Shown piece after piece: positions 34,413 through 43,070 of a stretch of DNA of 64,000 bases. Under the pieces are notes generated by a model. It made no database searches. It was not told the origin of the DNA and saw only the letters and a list, made by a program, of their open reading frames with translations. The DNA is from Nocardia speluncae NBRC 108251 (lineage in GTDB: Bacteria > Actinomycetota > Actinomycetes > Mycobacteriales > Mycobacteriaceae), in assembly GCF_001613245.1 (NCBI RefSeq), contig NZ_BDBZ01000021.1:1-64000 (forward strand), read 5' to 3'. Both the position numbers and the translations under genes were made by a program. Numbering within the stretch: position 1 is the stretch's first letter; every line of letters starts with the position of its first letter.

Positions 34413-34597
34413 GTCCACCCTCCAACTCTGGGCGCCGTGTGCGCTGTATCGCTCTGCGGTATGTGGGCGATCCCGCTCACACCGCTGTCCTGAGCGTATT
34501 CGGTATTGTGCCCGCTCGCGCTTCGACGGCCACAACGACCATCCCCGCAGCCGGGTACGGCAGGATGGAAGGGGACGGTCGACGAGGACGGTGCGAG

Positions 34598-35347
34598 ATG
34601 CGCGGTGATGGAGACGGGTGGGCTGTAAGCCCCGGTGGGGTACGGCACTGGGGGAAATTCGGTGCGGCCGGGCTGCTGCTGCGCGCCCCGATCGCGGCAG
34701 GTGGCGTGGCGGTGTTGCTCCAGCACCGGGCGCCCTGGAGTCACCAGGGCGGTACCTGGGCGCTACCCGGCGGGGCCCGGGACAGCGACGAGACCGCGGT
34801 GCACGCCGCGGTGCGTGAGGCCGATGAGGAAGCCGGGATCAAGGCCACCGATATCCAGGTGCGCGCCGAACGGGTCACGGCCGTCGCGCCCAGTGGCTGG
34901 ACCTACATCACCGTGATCGCCGACGCGGATAAGCCGTTGCCCGTCGAACCCAATATGGAAAGCGTCGAACTGGCCTGGGTACCGGAGCACGAGGTGGACC
35001 AGCGGCCGTTGCATGCGGCCTTCGCCGCGGCGTGGCCGGATCTGCGGGTGACCCTGGCGCGAATGGATACCGATGAATGCCCGCGGGCCGATATCGCCGA
35101 ACTGGCCGCGACCCTGCCCCGCACGATCGATCTGGGTGCGGAGTTCGTCTGGTTGCATGCCGACCCCGAAGGTCCGGGAGAGCGTGCCGTCCTGGTGAAT
35201 CCACCCTATCCGGCCGAGGAATCCGATGCCGGTGAGTCGGCAGCGGTTTCGGCGGCCGGTGACTCCGCCGCGGAACCGGGTGTGGCCGCCGCGGAGGCCA
35301 GGGTGCTGGGAATTCCGCGGAGCCGGGTGTTCGGGCCGGAGGCCTGA
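34598..35347 (+). CDS. mutT3: Nudix hydrolase MutT3
   Basis: A 249-residue Nudix protein like mycobacterial MutT3 (opening MRGDGDGWAVSPGGVRHWGKFGAAGLLL). The Nudix box is complete: G59 to I81, with READEEAG providing the metal-binding glutamates. Family members hydrolyse oxidised or other nucleoside triphosphates such as 8-oxo-dGTP. The ATG at 34598 matches the family start. A C-terminal tail of about 50 residues, rich in Glu, Ala and Ser, is extra. The stop shares one base with the ATG of the next gene (TGATG), so the two are co-translated. Divergence from glnX matches the M. tuberculosis order. Confidence 0.9.
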   Translation: MRGDGDGWAVSPGGVRHWGKFGAAGLLLRAPIAAGGVAVLLQHRAPWSHQGGTWALPGGARDSDETAVHAAVREADEEAGIKATDIQVRAERVTAVAPSGWTYITVIADADKPLPVEPNMESVELAWVPEHEVDQRPLHAAFAAAWPDLRVTLARMDTDECPRADIAELAATLPRTIDLGAEFVWLHADPEGPGERAVLVNPPYPAEESDAGESAAVSAAGDSAAEPGVAAAEARVLGIPRSRVFGPEA

Positions 35348-36153
35348 TGATTGCCGCGGGTGAGCACCGGACGGGCGGTCCCGCCGGCTCGGACGGGCCG
35401 GCGGATACTTCCGGCCGGGCCCGGCCTTTTGTGTTGCTTTCGGTGGCGGTGAGTGTCGACGGATATATCGACGACACCACCGACGAGCGGCTGCTGCTGT
35501 CGAACGAGGCCGATTTCGACCGGGTGGACGAGCTGCGGGCCTGGTCGGACGCGATTCTGGTGGGGGCCGAAACCGTGCGCCGCGACAATCCGCGGCTGAT
35601 GGTGAAGGACGAGGGTCGCCGGCGGGCCCGTGCCGCCGCCGGGAAACCCGAGCATCCCCGGAAGGTCACGGTGACCGCGGCCGGAGATCTGGATCCGGCT
35701 GCCCGCTTCTGGCATCACGGTACGGCCGGGCACCCACCGCTGGTCTACACCACCGAATCCGGTGCCCGGCGGCTGGCCGGAACACTGACCGCGCCCGCGG
35801 AGGAACGACCGGCCGCGCCCGCGGAGATCGTCGCGCTGGGCGCCGAGCTGGGATTCGGGGCCTTGCTCGACGACCTCGCTGCCCGCGGCGTCACCCGGTT
35901 GATGGTCGAGGGCGGTGGCCGGATCCACACCGCGTTCCTAGCCGGCGGTCTGGCCGACGAACTGCATCTCGCCATCGGCCCCACCCTGGTCGGCGACCCG
36001 CAGGCACCGCGCTTCCTGTACCCCGCCGCGTTCCCGGGTGGGTCCGCCCACCGCATGTCGCTGCTCGGGGTAGCGCAGCTCGGGGATGTGGCAGTGTTGC
36101 GTTATCGACCCCAGGAGGCCCGATGCCCGAACCCGACCACCACCGATGGATGA
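35347..36153 (+). CDS. RibD C-terminal-type pyrimidine/deazaflavin reductase family protein
   Basis: A 268-residue protein with the reductase fold of RibD-C and dihydrofolate reductase. It shows RPFVLLSVAVSVDGYIDDTT, DAILVGAETVRRDNPRL, GVTRLMVEGGGRIHTAFLAGGLADEL and APRFLYPAAFP. In standard RibD this domain follows the deaminase in one chain and reduces the ribosyl group of the pyrimidine intermediate with NADPH. Here it is separate and precedes a deaminase gene that it overlaps by 31 bases. It could act in riboflavin synthesis or as a stand-alone nucleotide or folate reductase. The main riboflavin genes are not in this window. Confidence 0.85.
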   Translation: MIAAGEHRTGGPAGSDGPADTSGRARPFVLLSVAVSVDGYIDDTTDERLLLSNEADFDRVDELRAWSDAILVGAETVRRDNPRLMVKDEGRRRARAAAGKPEHPRKVTVTAAGDLDPAARFWHHGTAGHPPLVYTTESGARRLAGTLTAPAEERPAAPAEIVALGAELGFGALLDDLAARGVTRLMVEGGGRIHTAFLAGGLADELHLAIGPTLVGDPQAPRFLYPAAFPGGSAHRMSLLGVAQLGDVAVLRYRPQEARCPNPTTTDG

Positions 36154-36575
36154 ACCGGGCGATCGAGCTGGCGCGGCGCAGCCCACCGGTTCCGGGCGCA
36201 TTCTCGGTGGGCGCGGTGATCGTCGCCGACGGACAGGAGCTGGCCACCGGCTTCTCCCGCGAAGGCGATCCCAAGAACCATGCCGAGGAGGCCGCGCTGG
36301 CCGAACTCGACCCGGCGGATCCACGGCTACGCCGCGCCACCCTGTACAGCACTCTGGAACCGTGTTCGGAGCGGGCCACCAAGACCAGGCTGCCGTGTAC
36401 CGACCGGGTCCTCGCGGCCGGTATCCCGGTCGTGGTGATCGCCTGGCGTGAACCGGCGACGTTCGTCGCGAACTGTGTGGGTGTGGAGAAACTACGGCAG
36501 CACGGGGTGCAGGTGCTGGAACTCCCGGAGTTGGCCGAGGCCGCGATGTCGATGAACCGGCATCTCGAGCTGTGA
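36123..36575 (+). CDS. RibD N-terminal-type deaminase (cytidine deaminase-like fold)
   Basis: A 150-residue zinc deaminase. The metal site is complete: His53 and catalytic Glu55 in KNHAEEAAL, and Cys81 and Cys92 in TLEPCSERATKTRLPCTDRVLAAG. PGAFSVGAVIVADGQELATGFSREGDPKNHAE is close to the RibD deaminase domain. It begins inside the reductase gene (31-base overlap), so the two halves of a RibD activity are made from adjacent genes in reversed order. A strong terminator follows at 36738. It may deaminate the diaminopyrimidine intermediate or another pyrimidine. Confidence 0.87.
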   Translation: MPEPDHHRWMNRAIELARRSPPVPGAFSVGAVIVADGQELATGFSREGDPKNHAEEAALAELDPADPRLRRATLYSTLEPCSERATKTRLPCTDRVLAAGIPVVVIAWREPATFVANCVGVEKLRQHGVQVLELPELAEAAMSMNRHLEL

Positions 36576-36737
36576 ACTACACCTGGTAGCGCGCATCACA
36601 TAGTGGGCGGGAAATAGCTCGCCGGGTGCCCGGGTTGAATAGCTGTGTCGGCGTTCGGACAGCCCCGGGCCGCACCCCATCCGTCGCTACGAGCGACCAC
36701 TCGCCGAGAGGCGCTTGTTGGACGCCGATCTCGAACG

Positions 36738-36769
36738 ACGCCGCCGGGACCACCACCCGGCGGCGTTTT
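36738..36769. terminator. Intrinsic terminator between deaminase and dnaE
   Basis: ACGCCGCCGGG (36738-36748), loop ACCACCA, CCCGGCGGCGT (36756-36766), then further T residues (36767-36769). The stem is a perfect 11 bp. It ends the rightward mutT3 operon and lies 16 bases from the dnaE stop on the other strand. The rest of the 36576-36784 gap shows no gene or tRNA. Confidence 0.8.
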
Positions 36770-36784
36770 CGTGCCCCCTTTGGC

Positions 36785-39700
36785 TCATCGCAGGCAGGCG
36801 GGCCCGAACAGCGCTTTCAATTCGCCCATCAGGGCGGGTGAGGTGGTGATCCGGAACCGGGGGTCCAGCGCCAGCAGCCGGGGACCCCGGGCGCCGGTCA
36901 GGTTGATCCGGAGTTCGGTGGTGCCGGGGTGACGTTGCAGCGTTTCCCGTAGGGCCCGCACCGACCGCGGCGTACAGGCGGTGGCGGCCAAGGTGAGGGT
37001 CACCGGCCGGTCCGACCCGTCTGCGGTCAGTTCCGGGTCACGTACCTGATCGCCGAGCAGCGATTGCCGGCCCTCCCGGATGCTGACCTGTGCGCCGATG
37101 GCCACGACGGCATCCTCGACAAGGAGCGTGGCGGCACCGGCATAGGCGGCCGGAAAGAACAGGATCTCGGTTCCGGCTTCGAGGTCCTCGAGGCGCACGA
37201 TCGCCCAGGCTTCCCCTTTTTTCGTGACGCGGCGGTCGATTGCGGCGATGATGCCGGCCACCGTGACCTTCCGCCCGTGCGGAACCCGGCCTTCGGTCAG
37301 CGCACTGATCGGGGTGTCGCCGACTGTGGCGAGCGCGGTCGCGATCTCGTCCAGGGGATGGCCGGAAACATAGAGCCCGAGCATTTCGCGTTCGTAGCCG
37401 AGCCGTTCCCGGGTCTCCCATTCCTGATCGGGCACCGGGATATCGAAAACCCCGGTGTCGTGGTCCGGGTCGGTGCCGTCACCGGTGAACAGGTCGAATT
37501 GCCCGCGTGCGGCAGCTTTCTTGGTGTGCATCACGGCGTCGACGGCATCGCCGTGGACGGTCCACAAGCCCTTGCGGGGATGTCCCAGGGAATCGAACGC
37601 GCCAGCCTTGACCAGTGATTCGACCACCTTCTTCGTGCAGCCGGTGGTGTCGACCCTGGTGAGGTAGTCGGAGAAGCTGGTGAACTCGCCCCGTTGCCGC
37701 GCGCGGGTTATTGCTTGCACTACCGGTTCACCGACATTGCGCACAGCACCCAGGCCGAAGCGGATATCGGCGCCGACACTGGTGAAGGTGGCAGCGGACT
37801 GGTTCACGTCCGGCGGGAGTACCCGGATACCGCGTTTGCGGCAGTCGGCGAGGTAGGTCGCGGATTTGTCCTTGTCATCGCCGACCGAGGTGAGCAGCGC
37901 GGCCATGAATTCTGCTGGATGGTTCGCCTTCAGGTAGGCGGTCCAGTACATCACCAGGCTGTACCCGGCGGCATGGGATTTGTTGTAGGCGTACCCGGCG
38001 AACGGCAGCACGGCCTCCCACAGCGCGGTTACCGCGTCGTCGCTGTACCCGTTGCCGCGCATACCGTTACGGAAGTTCTCGAACTCCATGGCCAGTACCT
38101 CGGGCTTCTTCTTGCCCATGGCGCGACGCAGCAGATCGGCCTGCCCCAGTGAGTATCCGGCGACCTGCTGCGCGATCTGCATGATCTGTTCCTGGTAGAC
38201 GATCAGCGCATAGGTTTCGGCGAGGACCTCGCGCAGCGGCTCGTCGAGTTCGCGGTGGATCGGTGTCACCGCTTCCCGGCCGTTCTTGCGGTCGGCGTAG
38301 GCCCAGTGCGCGCCCACGCCCATCGGGCCGGGCCGGTACAGCGCGTTGGAGGCCACCAGATCGTTGAATTCCGTCGGCGCCATCCGCAGCAGCAGTTCCC
38401 GCATCCCGGCCGAATCCATCTGGAATACACCGAGGTTGTCGCCGCGGGCGAGCATCGCGTAGGTGGCCTCGTCGTCGAGTTGCAGGGTGTCGAGATCGAT
38501 CTCGACACCCTGGTCGGCGCGGATATTGTCGAGACAGTCGCCGATCACCGTGAGCGTCCGCAAACCCAGGAAATCCATTTTGAGCAGGCCGATGGCTTCG
38601 CACGACGGATAGTCCCATCCGGTGATGACGGCCCCGTCCTGCGGACGTTTCCACAGCGGCACCACATCGAGCAATGGTTCGCTGGACAGGATCACCGCGC
38701 AGGCGTGGACACCCGCGCCGCGGACCATCCCTTCCAGGCCCACTGCGGTGTCGTAGATCCGGCGGATATCGGGATCGGCGTCGATGAGCGCCCGGACCTC
38801 CGCCGCCTCGCCGTAACGTTCGTGACCCGGATCGGTGATACCCGCGACGGAGATATCCTTCGCCGCCACCGCCGGCGGTAGCGCCTTGGTGATCCGGTCG
38901 GCCACAGCGAACCCGGGCTGCCCGAACTGCACCCGCGCCGCGTCCTTGATCGCGGCCTTGGTCTTGATGGTGCCGAAGGTGATCACCTGCGCGACCTTGT
39001 CCGCGCCCCACCGCTCGGTGGCGTACCGGATCATCTCGCCGCGGCGCCGGTCGTCGAAGTCGATATCGATATCCGGCGCGGACGGCCGCTCCGGGTTGAG
39101 GAAACGTTCGAACAGCAGCCCGTGCTCGATCGGGTCGATATTGGTGATGGCCAGCGCGTAGGCCACCAGCGACCCGGCCGCCGAGCCGCGCCCCGGCCCC
39201 ACCCGGATCCCGGCGCGTCGCGCATACGCGATGAGGTCGCCCACCACCAGGAAGTAGGCGGGAAAGCCTTTGTCGCGGACGATGTCCAGTTCGAAATCCG
39301 CGCGATGACGGTAGCCCTCCGGCACTCCGCCGGGGAAGCGCCAGCGCAAGCCGGCCGCCACCTCCTGCCGCAACCAGCTGTCTTCGGTATGCCCCTCGGG
39401 TACCGGGAACACCGGCATCCGGTCGCGGAATTCCCACACCTCGTCGTAGGGCTCGATACGTTCGGCGACCGCGAGGGTGGCGTCGCATGCGCCGGGTACC
39501 TCGTCGTCCCACAGCGCCCGCATCTCGGCCGGGGATTTCAGGTAGTAGCCGTCGCCACCGAACCGGAACCGTGCCGGATCGGACAGTGTCTTCCCGGTCT
39601 GGACACACAGCATGGCCTCGTGGGCGGCCGATTGCTGCCGCAGCACATAGTGACAGTCGTTGGTGGCCAACGGGGTCAAGCCGGCCTTTTCCCCGACCGC

Positions 39701-40321
39701 CAGCAGATCCGCGCGGACCCGGCGTTCGATCGTGAGCCCGTGATCCATCACCTCGAGCAGGAAATTCTCCGGGCCGAAGATATCGCGCCACCGGCCGGCC
39801 GCCTCGTAGGCTGCATCGAATTGACCCAGCCGCAAACGGGTCTGGACCTCCCCGGACGGGCAGCCGGTGGTGGCGATCAGCCCCTCGGCGTATTCCGCGA
39901 TCAGCTCGGCATCCATCCGCGGCCATTTCCCCAGCTGCCCTTCGAACGACGCCCGCGACGACAGCCGGAACAGGTTGCGCAGGCCGACGGCATTGCGGGC
40001 GAAGATCGTCATGTGCAGGTAGGCGCCGGAGCCGGAAACATCGTCGGATTTCTGTGACGGGTCGCCCCACCGCACGCGTTCGCCGGAAAACCGCGACCCC
40101 GGAGCGATATACGCCTCGATCCCGATAATCGGTTTCACGGCCGACTGCCGGGATCGCCGGAAGAACTCCGCCGCCCCGTACATGTTCCCGTGATCGGTCA
40201 TCCCGGCAGCCGGCATACCGAGCCGCTCGGCCTCGGCGAACAGTGGATCGACCTTGGCCATCCCGTCGAGCATCGAGTACTCGGTGTGGTTGTGCAGATG
40301 CACGAAAGAAGCGTTCGTCAT
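36785..40321 (-). CDS. dnaE: DNA polymerase III alpha subunit, DnaE1-type
   Basis: A 1178-residue C-family polymerase. The N-terminal PHP domain keeps its metal histidines (HLHNHTEYSMLDG at 8-20, TDHGNMYG at 42-49), as in proofreading-competent actinobacterial DnaE1. The polymerase site is PDIDIDF (416-422: Asp417, Asp419, Asp421), with GPGRGSAAGSLVAYAL and NKSHAAGYSLVMYWTAYLKANHPAEF. The internal beta-clamp motif QFDLF is at 941-945, followed by an OB-fold region. These features fit a replicative alpha subunit rather than mutagenic DnaE2/ImuC. The ATG at 40321 matches the family start. The usual dnaE1 neighbours are absent, so this may be a second copy. Confidence 0.93.
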   Translation of the reverse strand: MTNASFVHLHNHTEYSMLDGMAKVDPLFAEAERLGMPAAGMTDHGNMYGAAEFFRRSRQSAVKPIIGIEAYIAPGSRFSGERVRWGDPSQKSDDVSGSGAYLHMTIFARNAVGLRNLFRLSSRASFEGQLGKWPRMDAELIAEYAEGLIATTGCPSGEVQTRLRLGQFDAAYEAAGRWRDIFGPENFLLEVMDHGLTIERRVRADLLAVGEKAGLTPLATNDCHYVLRQQSAAHEAMLCVQTGKTLSDPARFRFGGDGYYLKSPAEMRALWDDEVPGACDATLAVAERIEPYDEVWEFRDRMPVFPVPEGHTEDSWLRQEVAAGLRWRFPGGVPEGYRHRADFELDIVRDKGFPAYFLVVGDLIAYARRAGIRVGPGRGSAAGSLVAYALAITNIDPIEHGLLFERFLNPERPSAPDIDIDFDDRRRGEMIRYATERWGADKVAQVITFGTIKTKAAIKDAARVQFGQPGFAVADRITKALPPAVAAKDISVAGITDPGHERYGEAAEVRALIDADPDIRRIYDTAVGLEGMVRGAGVHACAVILSSEPLLDVVPLWKRPQDGAVITGWDYPSCEAIGLLKMDFLGLRTLTVIGDCLDNIRADQGVEIDLDTLQLDDEATYAMLARGDNLGVFQMDSAGMRELLLRMAPTEFNDLVASNALYRPGPMGVGAHWAYADRKNGREAVTPIHRELDEPLREVLAETYALIVYQEQIMQIAQQVAGYSLGQADLLRRAMGKKKPEVLAMEFENFRNGMRGNGYSDDAVTALWEAVLPFAGYAYNKSHAAGYSLVMYWTAYLKANHPAEFMAALLTSVGDDKDKSATYLADCRKRGIRVLPPDVNQSAATFTSVGADIRFGLGAVRNVGEPVVQAITRARQRGEFTSFSDYLTRVDTTGCTKKVVESLVKAGAFDSLGHPRKGLWTVHGDAVDAVMHTKKAAARGQFDLFTGDGTDPDHDTGVFDIPVPDQEWETRERLGYEREMLGLYVSGHPLDEIATALATVGDTPISALTEGRVPHGRKVTVAGIIAAIDRRVTKKGEAWAIVRLEDLEAGTEILFFPAAYAGAATLLVEDAVVAIGAQVSIREGRQSLLGDQVRDPELTADGSDRPVTLTLAATACTPRSVRALRETLQRHPGTTELRINLTGARGPRLLALDPRFRITTSPALMGELKALFGPACLR

Positions 40322-40459
40322 CGGTGAACCCCCGTGCCGTCGAGCCGTGTCCGGGCGATCCGGTTGTTCACCCGGATCGGCCGATAAGGTTGATTCGGCT
40401 ACATATGACCAGGTGAAATGCTGTAGGTCGAACAATCGACACGAGGGTCCGAACAACTA

Positions 40460-41464
40460 ATGGGTGTACTACGAGGTGAGGTCGGCGACCTCGACCTGGC
40501 GACGGTGCGGGCGTTTGTGGCCGTCGCCGACGAAGGTCAGTTCAGCGCGGCGGCGGCGCTGCTCGGTATCAGTCAGCAGGCGGTGTCCAAACGTGTCGCG
40601 CGACTGGAGAAGCAGTTCGGCCTCGAGTTGTTCGACCGGGTGCCCACCGGCGCCGTGCCCACCGCGGCCGCAGCCCGGTTCCTGCCGCACGCGCGTTCAC
40701 TGCTGGCGGTCGCCGATGAGGCTGTGGCCACGGTGCTACGGCGACCGCGGCCGTTACGGGTCGCGGTCCTGGGGGAGCGTGCGACCGAGATGCGGGCCAT
40801 GCAGTACTATCTCGGTTGCCATCCCGACCGCGATACCGAGATCGTGCTGACCAACCCGTTCGTCACCGCCCGCGACGCACTGGTGGCGGGACGGGTCGAC
40901 GCGGCCTTCGCCCGCGCACACGGCGGACCCCGCGCCTTGCCGCCGCGGATCGCGGCTACCCCGTTTCTTCTGGACCCGCTGCATCTGCTGGTCGGCAAGG
41001 ATCATCCGCTCGCCGGGCACGCGGCGGTTCCGCTCGCCGAGCTCGCCGGGGCCACGGTCTGGGTGCCAGGGACATCGGTGGAGTCGGAATGGGCCGACTA
41101 TTACCGCGAACTGAGCGGGTACAGCGGGGTCGTGATCGACAGCCGGCGGCGGGCGGAACTGTTCCCGGATATTCCCGCCGAACGCGGGCCGGCGCCGGTC
41201 GAGATACTGATCGAGCACATAGCCGGTTCGGATTCCCTGGCCACCTTCAGCGCCGAGGGTTTCGAATCCCCGTGGCATCCGAATATCCGCCGGGTCCCTG
41301 TGGTCGACCCGATGCCTGCGTACCCGCATGCGCTGTTGTGGGACACCGGCGCCCCGCATTCGGGTATCGCGGACCTGGTCGCCTATTTCCGCGACAACTA
41401 CAACCGCGATATCGCGCACGACTGCTGGATACCGGACAGCGACAGAGCGCTGTTCTTGTCGTGA
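40460..41464 (+). CDS. LysR-family transcriptional regulator
   Basis: A 334-residue regulator. The winged helix is at about residues 11-70 (LDLATVRAFVAVADEGQFSAAAALLGISQQAVSKRVARLEKQFG). A LysR substrate-binding domain follows, with DPLHLLVGKDHPLAGHAAVPLAELAG and a C-terminal IADLVAYFRDNYNRDIAHDCWIPD. It is divergent from dnaE with 138 bp between starts. LysR proteins often regulate the divergent neighbour, but control of a polymerase gene would be unusual, so the target is open. The ATG at 40460 is preferred because the helix-turn-helix begins shortly after it. Confidence 0.88.
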   Translation: MGVLRGEVGDLDLATVRAFVAVADEGQFSAAAALLGISQQAVSKRVARLEKQFGLELFDRVPTGAVPTAAAARFLPHARSLLAVADEAVATVLRRPRPLRVAVLGERATEMRAMQYYLGCHPDRDTEIVLTNPFVTARDALVAGRVDAAFARAHGGPRALPPRIAATPFLLDPLHLLVGKDHPLAGHAAVPLAELAGATVWVPGTSVESEWADYYRELSGYSGVVIDSRRRAELFPDIPAERGPAPVEILIEHIAGSDSLATFSAEGFESPWHPNIRRVPVVDPMPAYPHALLWDTGAPHSGIADLVAYFRDNYNRDIAHDCWIPDSDRALFLS

Positions 41465-41725
41465 ACCTATTGCTGCCGAATGTGTTCGTGATGCCCTGAC
41501 AGCAGCCCAGGTGGGAGGTGTTGCACGGCGTTGTAGCCCGTTCGCATGCCGGGCGGGGGGCCGGCCGCGTGCTGGTACACAGGTCTCAGTAGTGTTGCGG
41601 CACTTGCCGGCCGGGTGCCGGCCCCGAATATCGCCAATGCCGGGAATGTCCGATAATCGGAGCAGTCTGTGGTGGTGCACCGCCGACGGGTACACGGCGG
41701 CTGGGCGAGTGTTCGGGAGGTGCTG
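41465..41725. other. Intergenic region before CHAP gene
   Basis: This 261-bp stretch between the LysR stop and the first small coding frame shows no convincing gene. Open frames through it are shadows of neighbouring genes or are interrupted. It ends with GGGAGG (41715-41720), the ribosome-binding site of the small frame at 41726. No clear terminator hairpin was found after LysR. Confidence 0.5.
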
Positions 41726-41788
41726 ATGAGGTTCGAACGCCGGCCGGTCGATCCCACCGGCTTCGAGCCTGGGTGGATGCTCGGATGA
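41726..41788 (+). CDS. Possible 20-residue leader peptide coupled to the CHAP gene
   Basis: An ATG at 41726 preceded by GGGAGG at 5 bases opens a 20-codon frame (MRFERRPVDPTGF and onward) whose TGA overlaps the ATG of the next gene at 41785 by 4 bp. The downstream gene has no good ribosome-binding site of its own, so the small frame may provide translational coupling. It has no similarity I can name. It could also be an unrelated upstream start signal. Confidence 0.35.
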   Translation: MRFERRPVDPTGFEPGWMLG

Positions 41789-42900
41789 CAACGCGTGCGG
41801 AACTGGAAATCGACCTGGACCCGCCCGCTGGGGCGCGACCCATGGCCATAGTCGTCATCGAGGCCGTCGAAGAGGGGATTCAGGCACAGGTCTACACGCT
41901 GGCGACGGGTAATTCGGACTACGACGTGGATCTGGTGGGGTGGTTGACCAACCAAGGTCTGCTGGGTGCGGAAGGTCTCGACGCCGACGTGGGGGAGTCC
42001 GTCATGATCGATCAGCATCGCGACACCCGCGAAAAGATCGAGGGTAAGACCGGGGAGCTGCAGAGCCAGCACGATGCGGTGAATGCCTCGGCCTTCGACG
42101 CATTCAGTATCACGAACGGAACCTTCCAGCAGATCAAGTCGAAGGTCGAAACGCTGCAAGAAACCTTGTCGCAGCAGCCGGGGCCGGCAGAGGGCGAGGT
42201 GTACATGCCGATAGCCGCGGAATACGCGGCGGTCGGCGCTGCCCTGAATACCCTCGACGAGGTTATCGACCTCGTCGATACCGCACAGCGGGGTATGGAA
42301 AGCCATGCGGAGGATATCGAGCGCAGCAATCCGGGCAACAGTGGCAACCCCAGCCAAATCTGGGGTGCGACTTCGCCGAAGAGCGATATGACCTTCACCG
42401 TGACAGGCGACGCCACCCCTGACAGCATCGTCGACATCGCCCGCGACGAACTGGAGCGTGGTGTGGCCGAGCGTGGTGGTAGCTCGAACAACGCGTACTA
42501 CACCGATACCGGGGAAAGGACTCCCTTCGATATCGGCGACGCCTGGTGTGCCTCGTTCACCAGTTATGTGTGGGAAAAGGCCGGTTACGAGGTCGATTGG
42601 ACGAACAAGAACTATGTGCCCGCGATCTGGAACGATGCCAAGGCCAACCTCGAGACCGCCGATGCCGGCTATGCGGAGAAGGGGGATCTGATCATCTTCG
42701 ATTGGCAGGGCGACGGTACCCCGGACCACATCGGCATCGTGGATAAGGTCGAAGGCTCCACCATCTACACGATAGAGGGGAACTCCAGCAACCAGCTGAA
42801 GCGTAATGAGTATCAGATGGGCAACAATGACCTGGTCGGTGTCGTCAAACCACCTGCACGCAAGGTTCCCACTCCGGCACCCGAGCCTGTTGCGCAGTAG
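41785..42900 (+). CDS. CHAP-domain amidase/endopeptidase with N-terminal helical domain
   Basis: A 371-residue protein. Residues about 215-355 form a CHAP (NlpC/P60-like) domain with catalytic Cys255 in IGDAWCASFTSYVWEKAGYEV, His315 in GTPDHIGIVDKVEG, and a polar residue in IEGNSS. Such domains cut peptidoglycan peptides. Residues about 75-180 are a helical hairpin (DTREKIEGKTGELQSQHDAV, NTLDEVIDLVDTAQRGMESH) reminiscent of WXG100/ESX-associated modules, and residues 1-72 are a separate small domain. There is no signal peptide, so export, if any, would need a type VII-like route. An internal ATG at 42004 is an alternative start. Confidence 0.78.
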   Translation: MTTRAELEIDLDPPAGARPMAIVVIEAVEEGIQAQVYTLATGNSDYDVDLVGWLTNQGLLGAEGLDADVGESVMIDQHRDTREKIEGKTGELQSQHDAVNASAFDAFSITNGTFQQIKSKVETLQETLSQQPGPAEGEVYMPIAAEYAAVGAALNTLDEVIDLVDTAQRGMESHAEDIERSNPGNSGNPSQIWGATSPKSDMTFTVTGDATPDSIVDIARDELERGVAERGGSSNNAYYTDTGERTPFDIGDAWCASFTSYVWEKAGYEVDWTNKNYVPAIWNDAKANLETADAGYAEKGDLIIFDWQGDGTPDHIGIVDKVEGSTIYTIEGNSSNQLKRNEYQMGNNDLVGVVKPPARKVPTPAPEPVAQ

Positions 42901-43012
42901 CGGGAACCCACGTTATCTTTCCTCGGCCTCGGTATGCAGGAGCGGGGCTACCGCTTCCTCTGAAGGGACGCGGAACCCTCTGATTTTTCCGGACCCGGCC
43001 GATGGTGAAGCG

Positions 43013-43047
43013 CGCCGCAGCTCCGGGGCGGGCCCGGAGCTGCGGCG
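43013..43047. terminator. 15-bp perfect hairpin between convergent CHAP and cyclase genes
   Basis: CGCCGCAGCTCCGGG (43013-43027), loop GCGGG, CCCGGAGCTGCGGCG (43033-43047). It lies between the CHAP stop (42900) and the cyclase stop (43071) and can act on both strands. No T-tract is present. Confidence 0.75.
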
Positions 43048-43070
43048 GGCGAATTGCGCCGGCTCGGGGG

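Noticed and set aside
36576..36737. tRNA-like sequence between the deaminase and dnaE genes
   Set aside because: No acceptor stem or GGTTCRA T-loop could be aligned; GGGTTGAAT does not fit a T arm.
38067..40070. Long minus-strand frame inside the dnaE gene
   Set aside because: Out-of-frame shadow of dnaE; the composition is arginine/glycine-rich and no motif is recognisable.
40322..40459. SOS box upstream of dnaE (TCGAACAATCGA)
   Set aside because: The actinobacterial LexA consensus needs TCGAAC-N4-GTTCGA; only the left half matches.
41465..41725. Coding frames between LysR and the CHAP gene
   Set aside because: Frames overlap the LysR end in another frame or lack start signals; no coherent protein sequence was found.
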